This document shows positions 10,412 through 21,814 of a stretch of DNA of 64,000 bases, piece by piece (position 1 is the first letter of the stretch; each line of letters begins with the position of its first letter). Both the position numbers and the translations under genes were made by a program. This stretch comes from Ilex aquifolium. Its lineage: Eukaryota > Streptophyta > Magnoliopsida > Aquifoliales > Aquifoliaceae. The stretch is from assembly GCA_951799425.1 (NCBI GenBank), contig OX637391.1, positions 9,248,551-9,312,550 of the forward strand, in the 5' to 3' direction. The notes under the pieces are model-generated. The model did not search any database and was not told the origin of the DNA. It worked only from the letters and a program-made list of their open reading frames with translations.

Positions 10412-13400
10412 ATTGGGGTCTGTTTAGTATGTGGGACAAGGGGGGATTTGGAAGATGGGTTGGTGAATAAAAGTCCACAAAATAATATGGTCTTGAGACA
10501 ACATCTCAAACTCTACCCGATCCAATAAAACTACTATTTTCGAACCATGATGGTATTTACATCATTTATTGACATAGGACCAATCCATGATTACAAAAAA
10601 TAATAATTCTATTGATATGGATCAAGATGTGGTAGTGTAGCAAGAAAATAACATCTCAATATGTGATCTGATAAACATGTTATTTTCATTGTCAGTCCTC
10701 CAAATGATTTCTCTTTAACAACATGCTTCAACAATAAGCTATAGAAATCAATTAGCTTCAACAATAAGCTAGTATGTCTTCAAACTTAAAATCACAAGAT
10801 TTTCTCAAATGGTGTAATCAGAGACATACTCAATTGACAAAACAGTTATACTTAAGACATACATCAAGTCTTAAGATTTTGCATAAAATGACATGTCATA
10901 AACGTGCACACATATAACATATCAAGAATATCGTGCTAACAATAAGGATAATCATTCAAATATTTACTATTTATCAAATAGATATATCTCAACTATAATG
11001 AGTATCAAATATCACATATGGAATTAAATCAATACTAAAGTTTTTTAACACATAAATAAACTCCTACTAACCAAGTACATCAAAAGACCCCAAAATTCTC
11101 ATGTTATCAACACGTTTCATAAAAGTTACAGGTCTAAGTCCCTTGGTTAAAGGATCAGCAAGCATTGATTCTGTATCAATATGTTCGATCACAATGTCTC
11201 ATTTCTTCACAAGATCCCTCATAGAAAGATATTTAATTTCCATACGTTTATACCCACTAGAATGTTTGTTGTTCTTTGAGAAGAACACAGATGCACTATT
11301 ATCACAATAAATTGTTAGTGGTCTAGAAATAGAATCAACAATCATAAGTCCTAAAATAAAATTCTTTAGTCATATAACTTGTGTTGTAGCTCCATAACAA
11401 GCTACAAATTCAGCTTGCATAGTGGAAGAAGGTATGAGAGTTTGTTTAACACTATTCCATGTTATTGCTCCTCCAGCTAACATGAAAATATATCCTGAAG
11501 TGGATTTTAAATCATTCGGACACCCACCAATATCTGAATCTGAGTAACCAATCACCTTAAGACTATCAACTCTCCTATAAACAAGTATGTAATTTTTTAT
11601 TCTTTGCAAGTATCTTATAACTTTCTTAGTTGTCACCCAATGATCTAATCTTAGTTTGGAAAGATATCTGCCAAGAACACTAACTACAAAAGTAATATCA
11701 GGCCTGGTACAAACTTGTGTATACATTAAACTTCCAACAACACTTGCATAAAGTATATTCTTTATAGACTCCTCCTCAAGATCATTCTTGGGGCATTGAC
11801 TTAAACTGAATTTATCACCTTTCACAACAGGTATATCCCCAAACTTATAATTATGCATATTAAATCTTTCAAGCACATGATCTATATATGCCATTTGAGA
11901 AAGTCCCACCAATCCAACGACTCCTATCCCAATGAATCTTAATGCCTAACACAAAAGATGTTTCCCCAAGATCTTTTATGTCAAATGTTTTGCATAATAA
12001 TCTTATAAAGTAAGCTCAAATCATTACAAGAAAGTAAAATATCATCAGTATAAAGAACAAAAATAAATAAATTTGCTCCCACTGACCTTAAGATATATAC
12101 ATTTTATCTTTTATGACATCTACCCACATATCAGACTCAGGACAAGTAACAGTATTATGGTATGTTACAGGATCAACAATATCACCAATATCATAATCAC
12201 TTTCCCCAAAGTATACATAATACTCAACAGAAATAACAGGTCTCCTCGGTCTTGTAGACCTTCTCAAGGAAATTTCAATAGTAGACTCTAAAGGTTGAGG
12301 AGCCTCAATAGGAACAGAAGGGTCAATTGTAGAAACAAGAGGATCAACAACTGGAGTAGGAAAATTAACAACAGGAGCAGGTATAATATTCTGTTGCACA
12401 ATAGGTAAAGGAATATAAACAAATTTATCTTGCTCATGCTCATTAATAGGCTGCGAGCAACCAACATCAGCAACATCAAGTTCCAAAAAATTTTGCTGTT
12501 AAGGACTCATCAATTTTAGTACCACGTGTAGGACAATATAACCGGTATCCTTTCGAATGTTCTGGGTAACCTATGAAGAAACAACGAGTAATTCTTAGAT
12601 CAGTCTTTTTCTCAAAGGAGTTATAGATTTTGACCTCAGTAGGACAACCCCAGACTCGAAAATGGTTAAGGCTTGGTTACCTATTGGTCCATAATTCAAA
12701 ATGTGTCTTTGGAACAGATTTGCTAGGAACTCTATTAATAATGTATGAAGCCGTTTTAATGGCTTCTCCCCAAAGATAATCAGGTAAGTTACACATACTC
12801 ATCATGCTCCTCATTATGTCTTTAAGGGTGCGATTACGCCTTTCAGCCACACCATTCTGCTCGGGACTACCAGACATAGTATATTGGGTAGGAACTCTAT
12901 TAAGAATGTATGAAGCCGTTTTAATGGCTTCTCCCCAAAGATAATCAGGTAAGTTACACCTACTCATCATGCTCCTCATTATGTCTTTAAGGGTGCGATT
13001 ACGCCTTTCAGCCACACAATTCTGCTCGGGACTACCAGACATAGTATATTGGGCAACAATCCCACAATCTTGCAAGTACTTGACAAACGGTCTCAAATGC
13101 TGCCCAGACACGTCATGTTTGCCATAATACTCACCACCACGGTCAGACCTAACAATTTTGATAACTTTCCCTAATTGTTTATCTACCTCAGTTTTGAAAA
13201 TTTTAAAATTTTCAAGGGCATTAGATTTTTTATTAATTAAATAAATATATCCATAACGAGAGAAATCATCAATAAATATAATAAAATATTTATTACCACA
13301 CAAGGTACGTGAGTAAGGTCCATTGATGTCAGTGTGAATGATTTTTAAAAGATCTAAACTAAGAATTGCACTTTTCTTCTTAGTCTTGGTCAATTTACCC

Positions 13401-14765
13401 CTAATACAGTCAACACAAGTTTCAAGGTCTCCAAAATTAAGGGGAGGAAGAATATCATTTTTTATTAATCTTTCCACTCTTTCTCTAGAAATGTGACCCA
13501 AACGTTTATGCCACAGCTGTGAAGATTTTTCTTTAACAAGAGATCTCTTAGATACAACATTCACAATATTTCAAAGATCATATTTATTATTGGTAGCCAA
13601 TCATATACTATAGAGACTATCTGATAAAACACAATGACCAACAATTTTAGAATTTAAAGATAATTGAGTTTTACCATTACTAAAATTAAAACAATATCCA
13701 ATTTTATCAAGCAAAGAAACTGAAATCAAATTCCAACTAAATGATGGTACATAAAAAGTATTTTCTAAAACAAGTTGAAAATCAGTGTCTAAATTCAACC
13801 TAACAGTTCATATGAACTCAACATGGACTTCATTATTATCTCCTACTTTAAGCTTAGTTTCCCCTTCACTTGGCCTCCGTTTCCTTGTAAATCCCTTATT
13901 CTTTATTCTTCTTTTCTAACCAAGACTTGAATCGAGTGCACTCACTTTTCTTATGATCTCTTTTTCTTTTGTAAAAGTAACACTTGACATCTTTTCGAAT
14001 GACAGCCTTAGGACCTCCCACATTCTGACCAGTACAATGCCTTTTAAAATCCCAACCATTCTTTGGAGGATAATGATTAGGTTTTCTATTATTTCCTTGA
14101 TACCCACATTTGAAACTAGATTTAGGCTGAGAAACAAACAAGACAGTTTTACTCTTTTCTTCTCTAAGTTTTTATTCCTCAGAATCACACTTGGAGATAA
14201 GGTCATTAATTGACCAGGACTCATTTGGGGTATTATAGGCAGTTTTAATATAGCTAAACTCAAGAGGCAAAGAGTTAAGAGTGTGATGAACAATGAAATC
14301 ATCAGGAATAACAATTTTGAAAGCTTTGAGTTTGGTTTGAACATGGACCATTCTAAGGATATATTCCCTAACACCACCTATGTTTTCATATTTTATACTC
14401 ATTAATTCATTCATTAGGCCCTCAACTTCAGTCTTATTGGATCCTTTGTATCTCTCTCCTATAGAGGTAAAAAACTCCTCAGCATTCTTGGTTTCAAGCA
14501 AGCCACTCATAAAGTGTTCTAAAAATATACCTTTTCATGGCAATCATACTCAGCCTATTAGATTTCTCCCACTTTGAATAAAGTTCTTTTTCATCAGGAG
14601 AACTCTCACTAGTAGGTTTTGCAGGTTCATTCTCTTTCAAGGCAAAGTCTATATCAACAATTCTCAGGGCAAACTCAATATCTTACTTCCATCTCTTATA
14701 ATTAGAACCAGTCAAGACTTCAATATTGACATTATTACTATTCACAGCAAAAGAGATTGTACAAA

Positions 14766-15780
14766 GCAACAAGAATATAAACAATTAGCAAAATTGGGCA
14801 ATAAATAAATAAAATATGTTTTGAACACAATAAGTTATATTTTATTAAGAGAGTCCAAATACATCACTACAAACTCCCCTTTGGCCAGAGAATGCAATAT
14901 GTTGTAGGTCCTCTCTTTCATGAAACTAACTAATGAGAATGCTCAAGTTTCAAAAAATTTATCCCCTTTGGGCAGATAAACTTTCTAGACTATTGCACCT
15001 CTACCACAATGTTTTATGACATCTCCAAATTACAATACACAACAACCCCCTTTGGGCAGGTAATTGTATATTATAATTTAGAGACCATCCCGTAACAAAA
15101 GCATGAGAAAAATCTGCAAATTTCAATGAATAGACCACTTTGGTGGCAACCATCCATCTTAACTCATAGATTTTCCCAAACCGGAATATTATAACTAATT
15201 GCCCATAATTAAATATCATGTGATCAATCAATATGAGGTATTAACTAATATATACTTCTATAGATCACACATCATCAATCGTTGCATTCAAGTCTCAATT
15301 TTATTTTTACCATTAAAATTAAATAATTTAAATTCACATCTACCAACATTTAATAAATAATATGTATATCATAAAAATTTCATCATATAAGTCACTAAAG
15401 ACTAGGGTTGGAGTTGTACAAACACCCTCTACAAATTACAGTGATTTAATCAAAATTGCATCAACATGAAAAATAATTAATTCATATAAGTAATTTGTAT
15501 GGGTAAAACCTATGTCTATTCGTCAATAAGACTCATAAATAACTAATAATTATTTAATAGGTTAACCGAATATGACATCTATATAATAAAGTAGCTTACA
15601 ATTCAAATTTCAAAAGATAAACAAAATGATTTTTGTTTTTCGCGGTTCAGATCGCTTTAATACTTTAAAGTTAATCTAACGGTTAATATTAACACCCTAA
15701 ATTTAATAGGAAAAATAAGCCCCTAAGGGTGTGTTTGGAGTGGCTTTTTAAAAGTACTTCTAAAAATTATTTATCATAAG
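14766..15780 (-). other. Long copia leader with CCCCTTTGGGCA-type repeats
   Basis: Between gag and the primer site the copia fossil has about 2 kb of non-coding DNA. The stretch 14870-15060 repeats CCCCTTTGG(G)C(C/A) three times at roughly 80-bp spacing, and the rest is AT-rich. I see no host gene here. Confidence 0.45.
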
Positions 15781-15819
15781 TACTTTAAAAAAAAATAATG
15801 TTTGAAACCGCCCTACCAC

Positions 15820-16035
15820 TATCTCTACCACCACCACCACTACCTCTACCATTACCGCCATCGCCGCCGCCACCACCATCACCGCTGTCGCCGTCGCCGC
15901 CACCCCCCACCACCGTCGCCGTCGCTGCCACCACCACTGCCGCCGTCGCCGCCACCATCACCATCGTCGCCGCTGCCGCGGCCACCACTATCACCACCAC
16001 CGCCGCCACCATAGTCATTGCCACCCACCACAACT
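15820..16035. repeat. GC-rich imperfect trinucleotide block (CCA/CCG/GCC)n
   Basis: About 215 bases of CCACCACCG-like triplets rich in CpG, standing out from AT-rich surroundings. Its open frames on both strands (poly-Pro, poly-Ala/Thr, poly-Gly) are by-products of the repeat, not genes. An AAT/AAC repeat follows at 16259-16290. Confidence 0.85.
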
Positions 16036-16746
16036 ATCACCGTCTCCTCTCACCCCCACTATAACTGATGCTTAAATTCATTTATCTCTCTTCTATGTTT
16101 GTGATTTAATTTTGGATATGAATACAATATGTTTATTGTTTATCATTTTTTATTACTCTATACCTTTAAGCACAGGCAATAACTAGTAATTAAATAAAAT
16201 AACAACCCCAACATTATAGCATTAAACAAAAGAATGTTTCTACAATATGAAGAGAAGAAAATAATAATAATAATAACGATAATGATAATAATTGCATGGC
16301 TCTTCAACACACAGGCCATAGACTGTAGATTATGGATCAACATATATAGCAGCGAGAAGAAAAAAAAATATGCAAAAGCTTTGGCCCAATGACCAATTGT
16401 AAAACTAGAGTAATTGTATGCTTATAATCTGCTTCATGTGATCAATTACAGTCGTTGACCGTTCAACGCCTCCTGTATAAACAATGGTGCATGTATTGGA
16501 GTTCTAAGAATATTATAAAGATATAAAAATAATAAAAATCTCATAAGTTCACTGCCACCATTGTGTGAACTCTATTCTACATGACTTTTCAACTCTCAGA
16601 ATTAAAGCACTGTCTTGCCATTGACGGCGACTGCGTTGATAAAAATCGGTGCCGCCAATATCAAAAATAAGTTTTTGAAATCCTAAAATATGAATAAAAA
16701 TATAAAACAAATCTCGTTGGGTTCTAAATATATATATATATGATAG

Positions 16747-16758
16747 GCTCTGATACCA
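16747..16758 (-). other. tRNA-iMet primer binding site of the second copia fossil
   Basis: Minus strand TGGTATCAGAGC, two bases from the inner end of the LTR at 16761. This places the element 5' end on the right. Confidence 0.8.
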
Positions 16759-16760
16759 CA

Positions 16761-17211
16761 TGTAAGAAATTTTAATGATTCGTATATGAAATTTAGAACA
16801 CCTAAATTACAAGATACATATTCTAAATTCAAGATTTACAACATACCTGTATGAGCCATCATATTCGATCTTCAAGTTTCTTTCGCGGAAGGGTAAGGTT
16901 TTCCTCTCCTTCTTCAAAGCAATAGACGGCTCTCAATGGGACAAGTCAATTTAGGGTTATGAAGTGGAGAGGGGACATAGCCTGTATTTATAATGAAATC
17001 TAATGGGCTCTCTCATTACGGGTCACAATTAGATTAAGGCATATACTTAACCGCCTCAACCACATCAATTAAAAGATGTACATAAGCCCATCAAAATAGA
17101 TTACTTAATAATATTGGATTCATCTCATTGAACCATAAATTCAGCCCATTTTTCACAAACTAAAAATTAACTATCAATTAATGGAAGTCCAATATAGGAA
17201 ATTTTCCAACA
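16761..17211 (-). repeat. 5' LTR of the second copia fossil, sitting in UGT sequence
   Basis: On the minus strand it starts TGTTGGAAAATTTCC and ends TTCTTACA, 451 bp. Its outer edge abuts GTTCGACGC of the UGT coding sequence at 17212, so the element entered the UGT reading frame. No second LTR is found. Confidence 0.8.
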
Positions 17212-17685
17212 GTTCGACGCTTTGCTCTGCATAGATGGCAAAGTAGCTTGAAACATGGAACAGGAGTCTTGGAATCCCAAGTTGTGTGGCTTCTTGTACA
17301 GTCCATGGGTAGAACATGTCTGAGACGATGCAGTCTGGTTTGCGGTCGAAAAGTATCTGCTCAAACGGTTGTTGAAGCATTAATATGCCACCATGAGTTT
17401 ACTGACCATGTCTGGTGATGGGACGTTGTTTAAGTTTTCGATTCCGACTGGGAGACCGACTTCGGCATGAGGGAATTGGACGACATGGATACTTATGTTG
17501 TGGCCAGAGTTTCTGTCTTGGTCAATGGATTTTTGGAAGAGAAGGGCATTGTAGGTGGTGGTGACTATAGTGACAGTAAAGCCATGAGCTGCAAATAGTC
17601 TTGCTGCTTCGACCATGGGGATCATGTGGCCTGAGGCCAAGTATGGAAGAAAGATGATGTTGAGTTGATCGCCCTCAGACGCCAT
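17212..17685 (-). pseudogene. UGT73-type glycosyltransferase 5' fragment (duplicate copy)
   Basis: Starts with the same MASEGDQLNIIFLPYL as the copy at 8303-8909 and keeps the HMIPM and CIVSDMFYPW motifs. A single-base deletion near 17395 (CCATGAG against CCATAGAG) shifts the frame after SPDMVSKL; the correct frame resumes with MLQQPFEQILFDRKPDC. It keeps Tyr in SSYFA where copy A has a stop, so that stop arose after the duplication or only in copy A. The sequence ends at SVE where the copia LTR begins; the rest of the gene is absent. Upstream DNA, including the TATA box, is shared with copy A. Confidence 0.93.
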
Positions 17686-17744
17686 GGGTGATTGCTCAAT
17701 CTTGGAAAAATGATTTGAAGATGCAAATGTCGAGAGATATTTAT

Positions 17745-17753
17745 CTTTTTATA
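17745..17753 (-). promoter_or_regulatory. TATA box of the duplicate UGT fragment
   Basis: TATAAAAAG on the minus strand, about 60 bases before the ATG and identical to the box at 8969-8977. Confidence 0.45.
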
Positions 17754-18612
17754 GGAGCCCATTTGCTAATCTTCATTAGTTTATATGGTGCTAAACAAAA
17801 ACTTGCTAAAATTTTTAATTCATACACTCACTGTCTCACATATCCTTGTACTATAAAATAGGTACGTCCCTCTACTGTTTGTATAGCGTGGTCCATACCT
17901 CCTTGCCTTCTTCAGAGTTGTCTATGTTACTAAAAAAAAAAAAAAAATTTAGTATCATACTTCCATTTATCGTAGTTATTTTTATCACTGTTATTATTGT
18001 TTTTATCACTATTGTTATACAAAAAAAAAATGATAAAAATTAATTATTACAACAATTATAAAAACAACCACAACAATAATAAAAAGTGTTGACAGTATTG
18101 GACGCCTATAAACCATTAGTTTCACATGACATCCGTAAAAAGTGGTAATTGTTTTTGTATTAGAAAAAATGAAAAATAGTTACCACAATAATAATAAAAA
18201 TAACCATAAAAGTGATAAAAAAAAATACCTACAAAAGTGATAAATCATCTACAAAAATAATAATTTATTTAGTTATAAAATGATTTGCAAAAATTATAAA
18301 AATACCAATTGAAATAATAAATTATGAATGTACGGTACCAATTTATTTTATCGGTACGGTAGTTGAGTCCCCCTTCTTCAATTAAATTTTTGTGGGTTCT
18401 ACATGTGTATATGTTGCATACCAAACATTGGTATGGACCGGATTGAATGTTGAATCCTATCTTTGTAAAGAGGGGTTTAGGTTTGGAAGGGTTTAGAGAA
18501 GCTAATTCAAATCCTTCCCCCAAAATTCATCCAAACAAACCATTAGGGTCTGTTTGGTATGTGGGACAAGGGGGGATTTGGAAGATGAGTTGGTGAATAA
18601 AAGTCCACAAAA

Positions 18613-19414
18613 CCCAACAAACCCATGTTTGACAACTAAATTTCTAACCTAGGTTACCAAACCCAGCCTACTTTAGGCCCGCAATTTAAACTCAAATTTA
18701 TGGGTTTCATGAAACCCAGTTGGGGGGGGGGGGGGGGGGGGGGGTTCATGTGGCGGTTAAAGGGTTGAACATACAAAATGATATTTATACCCCCGTATAA
18801 CCTATGTAGTCTATATAACCCTATTCACACATCTCTGGGTTATAGGTATTACTACTTAATATTTATTTTTTTTATCTATTATTAGTTTAATATTTTGTCT
18901 TGTTTACGTTAAAATTTGTCCTATGCCCCTGCTCATGAACCATTTTTGCTTTTTTATCAAATAAGTTAGATCACTCATATTTGAACAAATAAATGAGTAT
19001 TGTATTGTCATTATAAATTTATAATTTTTTTAGTGACTTGTAATTCATTCTATATAAATTATCACTAAAATCATAAATTAACATAAACATGTTGTAACAC
19101 TAATATTAAAAATTATAAGATGACTAAAAATAATAAAGTTTTTTATTATAAATAAATGAAAAAAAAATGTATTTTAATGTAAAAAACTTATAAAATTTAA
19201 GAGTTAATAGTATTTTTAGTCCTTACAATATATATTTTTTGTCAGTTTAGCACTTATTGTATTAATTATTTTTAATTTGATCACTAAAGTATTTGATTCG
19301 TGTCACTTTGATCCCTGCATAGACTGTAAACTCCCACATGTTTATATTAATATAGTAATGTAATTATTTAGTAATTCTTATATATGTAATGGCGTAAGAA
19401 TGAACCCTATAGAT
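18613..19414. other. AT-rich spacer with a 23-base G tract
   Basis: No coding frame recognised. It contains an uninterrupted run of 23 G (18722-18744) and long AT-rich stretches. Confidence 0.6.
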
Positions 19415-20201
19415 TGTAACAGTAGGAATAAATACTAGGGAGATAAATTGATTATGAAGTTTAAGTTTCGAAAGCGTTTAAGCTTGGGAAGGGTTGTGAG
19501 GTAAGTTTCTAAATATTTTTAGGTCAAAATAAGATTTTCATTGAATCCGTAAGGTTGATAAACCTTGGGAGAGATAGTATGTGGTGTATTAGAAGTTAGG
19601 AAGTATTTTGGAGTTTGAATGCATTTTAGAAAAAAATCGGATAGGAAGGAATTTGACACTACCTTAGTATTTTAGCCATAACTTTTTACTCCTAACTCAT
19701 ATTAATCTGATTTTTGGACAATAGAAACTATAGTTCAAGGGCTACAAAAGTTTATTTCACGAAAGTTTCCTAAATCGACTTCTAAATAGGTGAAAACTGC
19801 TTCGGACAGAAAGTTGGTACCGTCCGGACGCCCCAAGCACAGTCCAGACGCTCCTCCCTACCCTAAAATTTTATTTTTCATAAAAAACAGTGACTTTGAA
19901 CCGTCCGGATGCCCAAGGACCATTCGGACGCTACCCTAAAAACAGCCCCGATCAGTTTTAGGGGTTTTCTCCAATTTTTACACTATAAATACCTAAGGAC
20001 GCCTTTTTTAGCCCCATTTCATCAATTCTAACCACTAAAGAGCCTTGGAGAGTAAGAAAGAAGGGGAGAAACACAAGATTGAAGGGGATTCTCACATTGG
20101 ATTGGATCAAAATCTCTAATTTTTCACACAACACTAAGGAAGTAAGGTAGGGGTTTCTTCTCACTCTTGTTCATTGAGGCTAGAGCTTATATATATATAT
20201 A
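19415..20201 (+). repeat. Gypsy-type solo LTR, left part (split by the Helitron)
   Basis: Begins TGTAAC; the right part ends GTTACA at 34420, giving matched LTR ends and a total of about 2.1 kb. Flanks are TAGAT (19410-19414) and TAGAC (34421-34425), a 4-of-5 match to a target duplication. A TATAAAT box lies near 19984. No primer site or internal region adjoins either end, so it is read as a solo LTR. Strand is assigned from the TATA box and the GGGGCGTTACA ending common in plant gypsy LTRs. Confidence 0.65.
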
Positions 20202-20232
20202 CTAGTAATTGCCCGTGCCTGAAGGCACGGCG
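20202..20232 (-). other. Helitron 3' terminus: hairpin plus CTAG
   Basis: Stem CCGTGCC (20213-20219) pairs with GGCACGG (20224-20230) around loop TGAA, 7 bases from the terminal CTAG. This is the canonical rolling-circle termination structure. Confidence 0.88.
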
Positions 20233-20412
20233 TAACGAAAAATTAAATTTAAACTAAAAAAATTATTCTTTGCAACCTAAAACTTATCAATTTAAAATCA
20301 AGGTAGTCCAAAAAATTCGGCATAATTTTCTCTAAAAATAAGAACTCATAAAAATTTAAACCTGTATAGAGAACTTACAATCATCATAATTCACCATACC
20401 ATCACAATAATC

Positions 20413-20885
20413 AATACATTCACAGTCATCAACATATATCCAACGACCAAAACATCAAGCTAGTCTCTACTAATTTCAAGAAATTTAGGCAAAGTTTCCT
20501 CTATAAATAGAAGCCCAAAAAAAGCAAAACCTGTCTATAAAACTTACAATTATACATATCACCACAATCATCATAACCATGTTTATCCAAACCACCAAAA
20601 CAAAACCACCACAATCATGTATAATTAGTTAATTGTACAAAAGATGGAATACATACACAATCATCAACATATATCCAACGACCAAAACATCAAGCTAGTC
20701 TCTACTAATTTCAAGAAATTTGGGCAGAGTTTCCTCTATAAATAGAAGCCCAAAAAAATCAAAACCTGTCTATAAAACTTACAATTATACATATCACCAC
20801 AATCATCATAACCATGTTTATCCAAACCACCAAAACAAAACCAGCACAACCATATATAATTAGTTAATTGTACAAAAGATGGAAC
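20413..20885. repeat. Tandem duplication, two units of about 235 bp, in the Helitron 3' region
   Basis: The string ATCAACATATATCCAACGAC and the following about 220 bases recur with an offset of 235 bases. Both units end in TAATTAGTTAATTGTACAAA, and differences are few, so the duplication is recent. Non-coding. Confidence 0.88.
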
Positions 20886-21814
20886 ACAAAACAACTAGTT
20901 AGTGAAATAGTTAACACGAACAAAAAAAAGTTAGTGAACTACTGAAAAGTTCCAAAAGAATTGTATTCGTTGAACTACTGAAATAGTTAGTGTATCTATT
21001 TTGTTTGTCTCACTGGGATATCAATAAGCAACCTTTTGAAGAACATTTATCCACTTTAAATCAACAAATGGTAAACTTTACAACCTTCCACAAACCTGCA
21101 GGCTCCCTTCCATAAAGCAATCCACCTAAGGAAAGAATTTTCAATAATCAAAGCTCAAATAAGATCTTAAGCTCAATATCCATACTCATTCAAAATTAAG
21201 GTCCATCATTCTACCGTTCTTTGACTACTCTCAACCTGTACCAAGCAAACATGTTTAATGTAGGAGAGAAAGAGCACATAGTATTTCTATGTAGCATTTC
21301 AACAAACGGTTCATAAATCTTTATTGGTGGTAGTATAGCGGTGTGTGAGTTCGATACGCGAGTGTTTGATTAGTTGCAATTACGTGTGTGTTGTGTTTTT
21401 GCATGAGAAGTAGAGAAATATAGAAATTTTCATTAAGAGAGGTTTAATCAGTGAAGTTATTAGAGATGGCCTAACAGAGAGAGAGGAGTGAAAGAGGGAG
21501 GAAAAAAAAAAAAAAAAGACATGAAGGATTACTAATTCCTCAACACGTCATTAACGCGAAGATAAATTTTATTTGTAGATAAAAAACTACCAAAAACTGG
21601 GAACAAATATCATAGATAAATATTCCTTCAACTAAACAATGTACTGAAAAAAAAATTTAATAATTTAACACAAATGCTCATGAATTCAAAAAATAAACAT
21701 ATAATCATTGAAAATTTATCATAATACATGTGTGGAAGAAGCTATTAAAACTATAACAAAAGTCATGAACGTAGACCTGATGTAAGTTGCAATACATTAG
21801 AAAAGTAGTAATAT

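Larger units (their letters stand above)
8435..10482. repeat. Segmental duplication, copy A (UGT 5' half plus upstream DNA)
   Basis: Bases 8435-9617 match 17212-18389 with only scattered differences, and 10261-10482 match 18391-18612. Copy A keeps 9618-10260 (including the front of a MITE), which copy B lacks. Both copies stop matching at the same string, AAGTCCACAAAA. Confidence 0.9.
11040..17211 (-). mobile_element. Ty1/copia retrotransposon fossil with 5' LTR only
   Basis: Minus-strand element. From right to left: a 451-bp LTR (16761-17211), iMet primer site (16747-16758), a leader of about 2 kb, gag (about 14170-14765, TGSNYKRWK and FRTLYEW), zinc-finger region (about 13950-14000), pre-integrase and integrase (about 12680-13550, LWHKRLGHISRERVERL), a linker (12088-12486), and RNase H (about 11100-11912, SDSDIGGCPNDLKSTSGY and YCDNSASV). 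A stretch of the integrase part is tandemly duplicated. Most of the reverse transcriptase is not apparent. No 3' LTR is seen; 10483-11040 may be 3' non-coding sequence of the same element. Broken in many places, an older fossil than the copia at 3448-8302. Confidence 0.85.
17212..18612. repeat. Segmental duplication, copy B
   Basis: Matches 8435-9617 and then 10261-10482. It begins exactly at the outer edge of the copia LTR (17211/17212) and ends at the same AAGTCCACAAAA string as copy A. Confidence 0.9.

Noticed and set aside
10483-11040. 3' LTR of the second copia fossil
   Set aside because: It does not resemble the 451-bp LTR at 16761-17211 on inspection, so it is treated as 3' non-coding or flanking DNA.
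15785-16064. Overlapping poly-Pro, poly-Ala/Thr and poly-Gly open frames
   Set aside because: All come from one triplet repeat read in several frames; none has non-repeat coding text.
16741-16770. Splicing or riboswitch-like signal near GCTCTGATACCA
   Set aside because: It is the same retroelement primer site in reverse orientation.
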